DNA of 49,554 nt, taken from Flavobacteriales bacterium (GTDB lineage Bacteria; Bacteroidota; Bacteroidia; Flavobacteriales_F; PHOS-HE28). Position numbers and translations under genes: made by a program. The stretch is from contig JAHDVX010000025.1 of NCBI GenBank assembly GCA_023382455.1, positions 1 through 49,554 on the forward strand, given 5' to 3'. This document shows positions 1 through 8,059 of this stretch, one piece after another. Position 1 is the stretch's first letter. Each line of letters opens with the position of its first letter. The notes beneath the pieces are model-generated. The model worked only from the letters and a program-made list of their open reading frames with translations. It was not told where the DNA came from and made no database searches.

Positions 1-90
1 GATGATGGAAGTGCCGCAGGATCATTGGTCAAGTTCGCGACATTGACAGAAGCATTGGAACCACGTTCACCGCGCCCCTCACCTTTTCCC

Positions 91-2517
91 ATGCGCCTAC
101 TCGCCCCGCTCTTCTTCCTCCTCTGCATCACCGCCCACGCCCAGCTCCACCACTACCCTGTGGACATCGCCACGCTGCCCGACTGGATGGGCACCTTGGT
201 GACCGGCAGCAAGCCGAAGAAGTCCGCCAAAGCTGAAGGGAAGCCGCTGCACACCAACGCCTTCATTGGCACCTGGACGGTGGAGACCAACAGGGGAAGG
301 CGGATCGAATACTGGGGCGATGCGCACCGCATGGTGCTGCGCGAGTTCACCGCGGCCCGCGACTTGCAAAAGGCCACGTTGCTAGACTTGCAGCACAACG
401 TGAAGATCGTCACCTCGCACTGGGGCGGCGGACAGTCCAGCGCCAAGGTGGAGGACTTGTACATCCCGCAGGCCGGCTACTTCCACGACATCTGGAACGA
501 CAGCATCACCGCCACCGGCCGCTCGGAAAACATTCTCGGTCACCTGTGCCACGAGTATTGGGGCACCAGCAACGGCCGCGACAGTTCGTGGTACTGGACC
601 ACCACGGCCTATCCACAGCTCTTCAGCGACATGAATGTGTGGGCCAGCTGGCTCACCCAAGGCGAACTGGAACACCTGCTGGCCTTCGCCGACCGGAATG
701 CCAAGGCTGCGCTGCGCGTGCGCTGGGGCAAGCACCTATACGGAGCGCCATCGGGCGGCATGGAGTTCATCGCCATCACGCCCGGCAAAGTGCCCATGCC
801 CGAACTGCCGAACATGGCCGGTGCCCAACTCACCGAGGAGCGCCTCGCTTGGATCAACAACATCAGCACCGGACGCCTGCCCGCTTGGATGCGCGCCTTC
901 CTCGGCAGCCTTCCGCCGCATAGCCTGCCATTGGACTACACCCCGCCTGCCGTGGACCGCAGCTTGCCGGACAACCGGTTCATCGGCACGCTCACCGCCG
1001 AAACACCCACCATGCATATCGGTGCCTCTGGCAGGGACGGCGCACGGGACACCACCCACAGCGTGGCCACGTACAGCTACTGGGCCGATGCCCGCCGCGC
1101 GGTGCTGATCCTCAATGACCCCGACGACGAGGGCTACCTCCTCTACGCCGTGGACCTGGACCATGACGTGGTGATGGCCACGCACAATGAAGGGCACAGC
1201 TTCGTGATCCCGAAAGTGGAGATCACCACGCTGGAAGAAGTGGGCCTGAAGGAATTCGGGCGCGGGCTGGAGCTGGACTTCACGCCGCAGGGGCAATACC
1301 GCACCATCCTCGGCCGCAAGTGTGAGCTGTACACCACTAGTGAACGCTTCCTCTCGCACTTCATGATCCCGAAGGACAGTGTGACGAATCCCGTGTTCGA
1401 CATGCGGAACTGGATGGTGCAGCGCATGGGCCAGAAATTCAAGGACCTGATGTTCTTCGGCCTGGCCGACAAGCCCATGCCCATGGCCGTGATGGGCACA
1501 CACCTCACCAGCTACAAGCCCGGCAAAGCCAAGCCGCCCGTGGTGGACCTGAGCAAATACATCGTGCGCGACCACCGGCTGCTTGACCAGCGGCGGCGCG
1601 ATCCCGTGTATGAGCCGGTGGAGGAGATCACCAGCTTCGACGACATGCACATTGCCGTGGAACCTGCGGTGGGGCCAGATGAAGAGCGCGTGTGGCGCGG
1701 GAACCGGAACATGGTGGAAGCATCACCGGATGTGATGCTGACCGACGATCCCGATGGCGCGACCATGCCACCGCCACAACGGGATGCGGCCAAGCCGATG
1801 GTGGAGATGCCAGCGCTTGAAGGTCCGAGGGTGGGCAGCGGCACAGGCGGCTCTTCCGGACGCGCGGAACTGAACCCTTTCATGGAAGGCGTGATGATGC
1901 GCCAGACCAACCGCTTCGTTGGAACGGCCGTGCTGCTCTACTCCCTTCGCAGGAACGACGGCAGCACCAGCAAGTGGACCGTTCATTACGCCAGCGACAG
2001 CACCCGCATGGTGATGGTGAGCCGTGCGGAAGAAGCACTGCCCAACGAGCACACCCGTGCCTATCTGCTAGACCGCAAAGCGGCCCGGGAAACCATGTAC
2101 GGCTTGGGCGCTGACAGCACCATTACCCCGCGCAACGCCGAATTGAAGCGCTACTTCCTATCCACCCTGGCCCCCGCCTGGCCCGACACCGTGCTTGCCG
2201 GCACCCGCAAACTGCTGGACCGCAATTGCGAAAAGCGCCTGTATGAGACCGCCACCACACACCGCACCAGTTGGGTGGATTCGCACACCCCCTCCCTCTT
2301 CCATGATGTGGTCGGTGCCCGCAAGTACTGGGGCGGCATCGAGATCATCCTGCTTGGCGGCATGGTCACCGGCACCGCGCCGGGCATGCCCATGGAAGTG
2401 GACTACACGTACCAAGGCGGCGACCACCTGTTCATGAAGGTGATCGAGTTGAAGCCCGGCCCGGTGGACCCGAAGGTGTTTGAGATCGACAAAAACAGTT
2501 GGCGACAGATTCGCTAG
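91..2517 (+). CDS. Secreted protein with three DUF4412-like modules
   Basis: The 808-aa protein begins with a signal peptide (MRLLAPLFFLLCITAHAQ); the in-frame upstream extension from position 25 lacks signal-peptide character, so the ATG at 91 was chosen. Three related modules start near residues 56, 295 and 607. Each opens with N-x-F-[IV]-G-T, followed by an aromatic-rich strand (IEYWGDAHRMVL, YSYWADARRAVL, VHYASDSTRMVM), and each later carries a short Cys-containing segment (ILGHLCHEYWG, ILGRKCELYTT, RNCEKRLYE). The same plan occurs once in the neighbouring protein at 3117-3875, which looks like DUF4412. A Pro/Asp-rich linker of about 100 residues separates modules 2 and 3. I see no T9SS sorting domain, so it is probably periplasmic or outer-membrane associated. 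The molecular function is unknown. Confidence 0.8.
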   Translation: MRLLAPLFFLLCITAHAQLHHYPVDIATLPDWMGTLVTGSKPKKSAKAEGKPLHTNAFIGTWTVETNRGRRIEYWGDAHRMVLREFTAARDLQKATLLDLQHNVKIVTSHWGGGQSSAKVEDLYIPQAGYFHDIWNDSITATGRSENILGHLCHEYWGTSNGRDSSWYWTTTAYPQLFSDMNVWASWLTQGELEHLLAFADRNAKAALRVRWGKHLYGAPSGGMEFIAITPGKVPMPELPNMAGAQLTEERLAWINNISTGRLPAWMRAFLGSLPPHSLPLDYTPPAVDRSLPDNRFIGTLTAETPTMHIGASGRDGARDTTHSVATYSYWADARRAVLILNDPDDEGYLLYAVDLDHDVVMATHNEGHSFVIPKVEITTLEEVGLKEFGRGLELDFTPQGQYRTILGRKCELYTTSERFLSHFMIPKDSVTNPVFDMRNWMVQRMGQKFKDLMFFGLADKPMPMAVMGTHLTSYKPGKAKPPVVDLSKYIVRDHRLLDQRRRDPVYEPVEEITSFDDMHIAVEPAVGPDEERVWRGNRNMVEASPDVMLTDDPDGATMPPPQRDAAKPMVEMPALEGPRVGSGTGGSSGRAELNPFMEGVMMRQTNRFVGTAVLLYSLRRNDGSTSKWTVHYASDSTRMVMVSRAEEALPNEHTRAYLLDRKAARETMYGLGADSTITPRNAELKRYFLSTLAPAWPDTVLAGTRKLLDRNCEKRLYETATTHRTSWVDSHTPSLFHDVVGARKYWGGIEIILLGGMVTGTAPGMPMEVDYTYQGGDHLFMKVIELKPGPVDPKVFEIDKNSWRQIR

Positions 2518-2522
2518 CTTTG
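2515..2522 (+). promoter_or_regulatory. -7 promoter element TAGCTTTG
   Basis: A perfect Bacteroidota -7 consensus (TAnnTTTG). Its first three bases are the stop codon of the preceding gene and its final G lies 5 nt before the ATG at 2528, so the predicted transcript starts at or next to the start codon. No -33 element is evident. Confidence 0.5.
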
Positions 2523-2527
2523 AAGGC

Positions 2528-3055
2528 ATGTCCGCACGCCTCATCCTTCTACTCGCTATCAGCAGCTGGGCAACATCCGTTTTCGGCAAAGGCGCGGATA
2601 CGGCGTCGTTCAGCCGGGATTCCGCCGAGGCGGTGCAGGCCATCCACGCCTTGAGGCCCTGGCTGGGCCAGCAGCTTGTTGATCTGGAGCATGCCACCAC
2701 GCCCGAGCAGTCCCGACGCCTCGCCATCAGGATCGCAGAACGGACGGACTCCGTGGCAAGTCGCTTCCGTGCGGTATTTCCCGATGACGACGACGGCATG
2801 ATGCTGTACAGCGTGTACACCGGGCTGGCGGCGGCTGTGGCTGGAAGCGACCCGGGCATGTCCAGCGTGTACCAGGCGGTGGGCAATGCGGCGCTGTTCA
2901 GCGGCGACAGCCCATACCGGCCCACGAGCTACCGCGCCTTGTCCACGCTCTCTGAAAAGGCTCGGGAAATGGCCCGCGCAACCCGGCCGGCACGAAAACA
3001 TCGCCTGCTGGGCCAGCTGCAGGGCACCTATGCGGAGCTGGTTGCGGCGCCATGA
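2528..3055 (+). CDS. Hypothetical secreted protein
   Basis: A 175-aa protein of a family I do not recognise. The N-terminus (MSARLILLLAISSWATSVFG) is a plausible signal peptide. The mature part is rich in Ala, Arg and Ser and looks mostly alpha-helical, with no Cys pair, metal motif or membrane segment. The ATG at 2528 was chosen because it begins the signal peptide and lies directly behind a perfect -7 element that overlaps the upstream stop codon. It sits 10 bp after the triple-module gene and 61 bp before the DUF4412 gene, in the same direction, so the three may be expressed together while each keeps its own promoter. Confidence 0.7.
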   Translation: MSARLILLLAISSWATSVFGKGADTASFSRDSAEAVQAIHALRPWLGQQLVDLEHATTPEQSRRLAIRIAERTDSVASRFRAVFPDDDDGMMLYSVYTGLAAAVAGSDPGMSSVYQAVGNAALFSGDSPYRPTSYRALSTLSEKAREMARATRPARKHRLLGQLQGTYAELVAAP

Positions 3056-3073
3056 CCAGCGGACTCCCCGGAT

Positions 3074-3081
3074 TATCTTGG
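3074..3081 (+). promoter_or_regulatory. -7-like element TATCTTGG
   Basis: This matches the TAnnTT core of the Bacteroidota -7 element with GG instead of TG at the end. It lies 35 nt before the ATG at 3117. The same variant appears upstream of the genes at 21511 and 32646. Confidence 0.35.
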
Positions 3082-3116
3082 CGGCCCACCACATAACCAT
3101 CCATAGCACGAGTTCC

Positions 3117-3875
3117 ATGCGCACATATCTCATCCTCTCGTTGAGCTTGTTGTGGGCCACCGTTGCCCAAGGTCAATCCAACACCGACATGATGAAGGCC
3201 ATCATGGGCGGCCAGGGGCAAGTTGAGCAGGACAACAGCCCGTTCAAGCCGCTGGGCTTCACCGGCAGCTACACCTGGGTGATCAACAGCTACAAGGGCG
3301 GCACCTTGGACAAGGACAGCCCGATGCTCCTGCGCATGGCCTTTGATGATGAGCACATGGCCTGGGAACCGCAAGCGCGCCCGAATGAAGGTGCGATGCG
3401 GATGATCTTCGACCTGAAGAACAAGGTGAACTACACTTTGATGACCGATGAAAAGGGCAAGCGCACGGGGGTGAAGATGAAAGCGATGCGCATCACCATG
3501 AACGATGCGGACCACGCCTCCGACGAGGCCACCCAAGTGGTGCGCACCCAGGAGACCAAGGTGATCGACGGGCATACCTGCCGGAAGTACACGTACAAGG
3601 ACGAAGAAGGCAGCGGTGTAGCCTGGATCGCGGAAGATGTGAAGTTCAATGCGTTCGAGGCCTTGGGCAGCATGGTGGGCGCCCGTGCCGACCGTTGGCA
3701 GATGGCACCGTACCAAGGCATGGTCATGGAGAACGCGTGGACCTCCGCTGACGGTGGGGAGCGCGTGGAGATGTCCACCCGCGACCTGGTGATCGGCAAA
3801 GTGGACAAAGCCCTGTTCAGCACGGACGGCTATGAGCTGCAGGACATGACCAACCTGCCCGTGTTCGGGCGGTAG
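3117..3875 (+). CDS. DUF4412 domain-containing secreted protein
   Basis: The 252-aa protein has signal peptide MRTYLILSLSLLWATVAQGQ; the open frame extends further upstream to 2886, but that part overlaps the preceding gene and lacks a leader. The mature sequence has the DUF4412 pattern: a beta strand pair, then IFDLKNKVNYTLMTDEKGKR (about residues 97-116), and the Cys-containing turn VIDGHTCRKYTYKDEEG (about 150-166) followed by a Trp-containing strand. The family is periplasmic or outer-membrane associated in Bacteroidota and its biochemical role is unknown. The protein resembles the modules of the gene at 91-2517, suggesting duplication and divergence at this locus. Confidence 0.8.
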   Translation: MRTYLILSLSLLWATVAQGQSNTDMMKAIMGGQGQVEQDNSPFKPLGFTGSYTWVINSYKGGTLDKDSPMLLRMAFDDEHMAWEPQARPNEGAMRMIFDLKNKVNYTLMTDEKGKRTGVKMKAMRITMNDADHASDEATQVVRTQETKVIDGHTCRKYTYKDEEGSGVAWIAEDVKFNAFEALGSMVGARADRWQMAPYQGMVMENAWTSADGGERVEMSTRDLVIGKVDKALFSTDGYELQDMTNLPVFGR

Positions 3876-4019
3876 GCGTCGCGCTTTCCTTCAATCGCCC
3901 ACGGCCTGTCCGATGGAATGTGGAACGGCAAGGCGACCAAATGGGGCGAGATCACGTCATCCCCGTGAAACCGCGGAGTTGTGCGCGGCCATTCGAACTT
4001 TGCCAGCAATATTGACGAC
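3876..4019. other. Intergenic region with candidate -7 element
   Basis: No ORF. GAACTTTG at 3995-4002 fits the -7 element apart from its first base and lies 17 nt before the start of the large T9SS gene at 4020. I see no clear terminator hairpin for the upstream gene. Confidence 0.3.
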
Positions 4020-7000
4020 ATGCACCGACCTGTGATGCCATGGTGGCGCGCCCTGCCGGCCGCCGTACTCACGTGCCTCGCTCCGCTGCTTCTGCACGCC
4101 CAGCAATTCAGCATTTCCACCCCCTCGATCACCACCTGTGCCGGTGTATTGGAGGATACTGGCGGCCCCACGGGCAATTACGGCAACAACGAGGACTTCA
4201 CCACCACGATCTGTGCGGACGTGCCGGGTGACGCCATTTCGCTGAACTGGATCGTCTTCGACCTCAGCCAGCAGCTGCCCCAGCCCTTGGACCGCATCCG
4301 GATCTGGGATGGGAACAGCGTTGCCGCGCCTTTCCTGGGTGAATACACCGGCACCCAGCTTCAGGGGTTGATCAGCTCGGCCACCATCTACAACTTCAGC
4401 GGCTGCCTCACGGTGCAGTTCACCTCCAACGGCGGGGGCATGGGCAACTTCGCGGCCGGCATCACCTGCTACACGCCCTGCGAACGGCCCACCGCGGTGG
4501 CCACCATGAGCGAGCCCCTGGTGCCCGCCATGGTCTGCGTGGGCGAGGAGATCACCTTCGACGGCTCTGCCTCCTACGCCGCCACCGGCTTCAACATCGT
4601 GGAATACAACTGGGATTTCGGCGACGGCACCGTGGTGGACACCCCCGCCATTGCACACTCCTTCAGCGAGCCGGGGCAATACATGGTGCAGCTCAACCTG
4701 GTTGACGACAACGGGTGCGTGAATTCCAACATGGTGGACCTGGAGGTATTGGTGAGCACCACGCCTTCCTTCGCCGGTACGGTGGAAAGCGTGGAGACCT
4801 GCCTGGGTGCGACCGTGGACCTGACCGCCGTGGTGACCCCCACCACTTGGACCGGCATGCCCGAGGCCACATACGGCAACGGCGTGTTCCTGCCGGACGA
4901 CCTGGGCATCCCCTTCACCAGTGAGCTCACCTTCACCCAGTTCGAGCCCGGGCAAACGGTGAACGTCACCAGCGACATCGTCTCCGTCTGCGCCAACATG
5001 GAGCACAGTTTCATGGGCGATCTGGTGGTGCAGGTCTCCTGCCCCAATGGACAGACCATGATCATGCACCAGCAGGGAGGCGGCGGCACCTACCTGGGCG
5101 GGGCCAATGACAACGACGGCACCACGCCCACCCCGGGCGACTGCTGGCAATATTGCTGGAGCCCCACAGCCACCTTGGGCACCTGGGCCAATTGTGCCAG
5201 CTTCGGCCCCACCCCGAACGTGACGCCCGCAGGCACACCGAGCAGCAATGCGCTGATCGCCGGCACCTACACACCGGTTCAGCCCTTCACCAACCTGATC
5301 GGCTGCCCGCTCAACGGGACATGGACATTCACGGTAACCGACCTGTGGGGGGCCGACAACGGCTTCCTGTGCGACTGGTCGATGAACTTCAATCCGGTGC
5401 TGATCCCGGACACCGCCCAGTTCACCCCGGTACTGGGCAGCTCCATCGATTCCGCCGGATGGTCCGGTCCGTTCCTGACCATCGACCCGGCCAACCCCTT
5501 GGTGGCCCAGGCCATGCCGACCGGGCCGGGCGTGTACAATTACAACTTCCAGGTGACGGACAACTTCGGTTGCAGCTACGACACCACCATCACGATCACC
5601 ATCGACCCACAAGTCGCCGTGGATGCCGGTCCTGCAGTGAGCCTTTGCAACGACTCCCTGCCCATGGCCGGTGCCATCACGGCCAACGGACCGCCCAACA
5701 ACTGCACCTGGACCATCCAGATGAACGACCAGTTTGGCGACACGTGGAACGGCGCCTCCCTGACGGTGATCGTGGACGGGGTGAGCAGCAACTACACCAA
5801 CACCGGCGGCACCCAGCAAACCGCCTCCATCAACGTTACGGGCGGCTCCACCATGACCATCAACTTCAACTCCGGGTCATGGAACAACGAGTGCTCCTAC
5901 ACGGTTTTCAATGACCAAGGAGGGGTGGTCTACGCCTCGCCCATGGGCCCTACACCCGGCTTCAACTGGTCCGGCACCATCACCTGCGGCGGGGCACCTC
6001 CCGTGACCTATTCCTGGAGCCCGACCACCGGCCTGGCCGACCCCTCCGACCCGGAAACCATGGTCTGGGTCACCGATCCCACTTGGTACTACCTCTCCGT
6101 GTACCCAACTGGCAACCCGGAATGCGCGGTGATGGACAGCGTGCTGGTGAGCCCCCCTGCCCTGCTGGATCCCGGAGAGGATGCAGCGGTCACCACCTGC
6201 GAGTCCTACCCGGCTTTCGCCATGACCGATTCGCTGGGCGGCACACCGAACATGGGCGGCGCCTGGACTTCGGGCCAAGCTCCCGTGGGAAACACGTTCA
6301 ACCCATCTGACTTCACACCCGGCACCTACGACTACACCTACACGGTGACCACCCCGAACGGGTGCACGGCCACATCCTCGCTCCAGGTAACGGTGATCCC
6401 CAACACCGACCCCACCTGCTGCGGCGTTCCCGATGCCGGGCCGGACGATTACTCCTGCAACCTGAGCATTGCGCTCAACGCCACCCCGGGCAACACCGGT
6501 GTGGGCGTATGGACCGGCCCTGCGGGCGCGGTCTTCGCCAATGCCTTGGCACCGCAGACCACGGTCACCATGCCGGCCGGGCAAGGGGGGGCGTATTGGT
6601 TCTATTGGCGGGAGAATGACGGGGCTTTCTGCAACACGGTGGACAGCGTGCAGATGACCTTCACGGACACCATCATGATCACCTTGAGCACCACGGATGC
6701 CATTTGCTTCTCCTACTGCGACGGTACCGCCGCTGCGGCCGTCACCGGGGGCAATGCGCCGAATGGCTTCACCTTCCAGTGGTCCGGTGGGGCAGCCACC
6801 GCCAACCCCGATTCCGTAACGGGCCTGTGCCGCGGCACCTATCTGCTGACGGTGACCGATGACAACGGCTGCTCCGCCACGCACAGCCTGGTGATCAACG
6901 AACCCGTGCTGTTGGAGATCGACTCCACGGTGACCGTGCCGGTGACCTGCTCCGGGGATTGTGACGGCACGGTGGTGATCCACGATGCGGAGGCCGTGGA

Positions 7001-7676
7001 ATACAGCTTCAACGGCGGTGCCTCCTGGGGTACGGGCAATTCCATCATCGATGCCTGCGAGGGCGTGCAACACCTGGTGATCCGGGATTCAAGTGGCTGC
7101 ATCGGCACCACGTCGGTGGCCATCACAGGGCCGCCGCCGGTGGTGGCCGATTTCGTGTGGGGACCCGTTCCGGCCACGGTGGAGAACCCGACCATCTATT
7201 TCCACCCCACGGGAAGCGGCGCACAGACCTATTACTGGGACATCGCGGGCCTGATGTACAGCACGGCCATGGACACGGCGTACACCTTCACCAATGAGGT
7301 GCCCGGTGTATACCCGGTGTGCATGGTGGCCTACAATTACAACCAGTGCGCGGACACCATCTGCCATGACGTGACCATCGAGGATGTGCTGGAGCCGTAT
7401 GTGCCGAACTCCTTCACCCCGAACGGGGACGACCGCAACGACGGGTTCCTGATGTCGGTGAACGTGCCCAACATCACGAACTTCGAAATGCTGATCTACG
7501 ACCGTTGGGGCCAACTGGTGTTCAGCACCACGGACCCGTACGAACCGTGGTTGGGCAGCCGCAACAACAGCGGGGCCGTTCTAGCCACGGGGGTGTACGT
7601 GTACCGGATCCGCTACGAGGTGGCCCGGCTCCAGACCAAGCGGGAGCTCTTCGGGCACGTGACGCTCCTGAAGTAA
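4020..7676 (+). CDS. Large T9SS type B secreted protein (CUB-like, PKD, P-domain, SprB repeats)
   Basis: This 1218-aa protein is predicted to be exported by Sec and then by the type IX system. The signal peptide ends near residue 28 (LLLHAQ); ATG 4035 is an alternative start. In order: a CUB-like domain (about 35-150); a PKD domain with NWDFGDGT (about 155-250); a proprotein-convertase P-domain-like module (about 285-455, ending CDWSMNF); a domain of the 'DQFGDTWNGASL' type common in Bacteroidota surface proteins (about 560-640); SprB-like repeats around 885-1030; and a type B sorting domain with FTPNGDDRND (about 1131) and YDRWGQLVF. No catalytic domain is visible although P-domains usually accompany proteases, so an adhesion or gliding-surface role is likely. 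A strong hairpin terminator follows. Confidence 0.9.
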   Translation: MHRPVMPWWRALPAAVLTCLAPLLLHAQQFSISTPSITTCAGVLEDTGGPTGNYGNNEDFTTTICADVPGDAISLNWIVFDLSQQLPQPLDRIRIWDGNSVAAPFLGEYTGTQLQGLISSATIYNFSGCLTVQFTSNGGGMGNFAAGITCYTPCERPTAVATMSEPLVPAMVCVGEEITFDGSASYAATGFNIVEYNWDFGDGTVVDTPAIAHSFSEPGQYMVQLNLVDDNGCVNSNMVDLEVLVSTTPSFAGTVESVETCLGATVDLTAVVTPTTWTGMPEATYGNGVFLPDDLGIPFTSELTFTQFEPGQTVNVTSDIVSVCANMEHSFMGDLVVQVSCPNGQTMIMHQQGGGGTYLGGANDNDGTTPTPGDCWQYCWSPTATLGTWANCASFGPTPNVTPAGTPSSNALIAGTYTPVQPFTNLIGCPLNGTWTFTVTDLWGADNGFLCDWSMNFNPVLIPDTAQFTPVLGSSIDSAGWSGPFLTIDPANPLVAQAMPTGPGVYNYNFQVTDNFGCSYDTTITITIDPQVAVDAGPAVSLCNDSLPMAGAITANGPPNNCTWTIQMNDQFGDTWNGASLTVIVDGVSSNYTNTGGTQQTASINVTGGSTMTINFNSGSWNNECSYTVFNDQGGVVYASPMGPTPGFNWSGTITCGGAPPVTYSWSPTTGLADPSDPETMVWVTDPTWYYLSVYPTGNPECAVMDSVLVSPPALLDPGEDAAVTTCESYPAFAMTDSLGGTPNMGGAWTSGQAPVGNTFNPSDFTPGTYDYTYTVTTPNGCTATSSLQVTVIPNTDPTCCGVPDAGPDDYSCNLSIALNATPGNTGVGVWTGPAGAVFANALAPQTTVTMPAGQGGAYWFYWRENDGAFCNTVDSVQMTFTDTIMITLSTTDAICFSYCDGTAAAAVTGGNAPNGFTFQWSGGAATANPDSVTGLCRGTYLLTVTDDNGCSATHSLVINEPVLLEIDSTVTVPVTCSGDCDGTVVIHDAEAVEYSFNGGASWGTGNSIIDACEGVQHLVIRDSSGCIGTTSVAITGPPPVVADFVWGPVPATVENPTIYFHPTGSGAQTYYWDIAGLMYSTAMDTAYTFTNEVPGVYPVCMVAYNYNQCADTICHDVTIEDVLEPYVPNSFTPNGDDRNDGFLMSVNVPNITNFEMLIYDRWGQLVFSTTDPYEPWLGSRNNSGAVLATGVYVYRIRYEVARLQTKRELFGHVTLLK

Positions 7677-7690
7677 CGCCCTGCGTAACC

Positions 7691-7728
7691 GGCGCGGCCC
7701 GGACCAATCCACTGGTCCGGGCCGCGCC
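7691..7728 (+). terminator. Hairpin terminator after the T9SS type B gene
   Basis: A perfect 16-bp inverted repeat (arms 7691-7706 and 7713-7728, loop ATCCAC) lies 14 bp after the stop codon at 7676. The T tract behind it is short (GTTCCTT). Confidence 0.75.
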
Positions 7729-7826
7729 GTTCCTTGAAGATCCACAGGCCCATCCGGGCCCGTTCAAACGCTTACGAAAGGCTCAAGAGGTGATCCCGGA
7801 AGACCACCCCGAAAAGCATGTGCCGC

Positions 7827-7958
7827 TCAGGCCTGCTTGGCCTTCTTCCCTGCCTTGGCCTTACCCGTGGCCTTGCCTGCATTCGCCTCCTTCCACTTGG
7901 CGAGTTTCTCGGCGGCCTTGCGGCGGCGGTTGGCTTGAGTCCTTGAATCCTGCGGCAT
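7827..7958 (-). CDS. Small Lys/Ala-rich basic protein (43 aa)
   Basis: This short frame encodes 43 residues from MPQDSRTQANRRR to KAKAGKKAKQA. The first part (RRRKAAEKLAKWKEANA) would form a strongly basic amphipathic helix. The rest is a GKATGKAKAGKKAKQA tail resembling the Lys/Ala tails of histone H1-like and other nucleic-acid-binding proteins. A good -7 element (TATCTTCG on the minus strand, 7979-7986) lies 20 nt upstream of the ATG, which supports it as a real gene. It stands alone between a terminator and an oppositely oriented membrane-protein gene. A role in binding DNA, RNA or ribosomes is inferred only from charge; I do not recognise a named family. Confidence 0.6.
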   Translation of the reverse strand: MPQDSRTQANRRRKAAEKLAKWKEANAGKATGKAKAGKKAKQA

Positions 7959-7978
7959 CGTTATTCGAATTTGGGTGG

Positions 7979-7986
7979 CGAAGATA
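7979..7986 (-). promoter_or_regulatory. -7 element TATCTTCG for the small basic protein
   Basis: It reads TATCTTCG on the minus strand, a TAnnTTCG variant of the Bacteroidota -7 box, ending 20 nt before the ATG at 7958. Confidence 0.4.
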
Positions 7987-8059
7987 GCCATATGCCCATG
8001 CTCCGCACCGTGGAATACGGATCAATGGCTCCTGCACGTTGCAGACGAAAGCCCACTCC

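Noticed and set aside
3957-5819. A 620-codon minus-strand open frame inside the large T9SS gene
   Set aside because: Composition is typical of an antisense shadow (Gly/His/Val/Arg-rich), and it has no recognisable domain or signal peptide.
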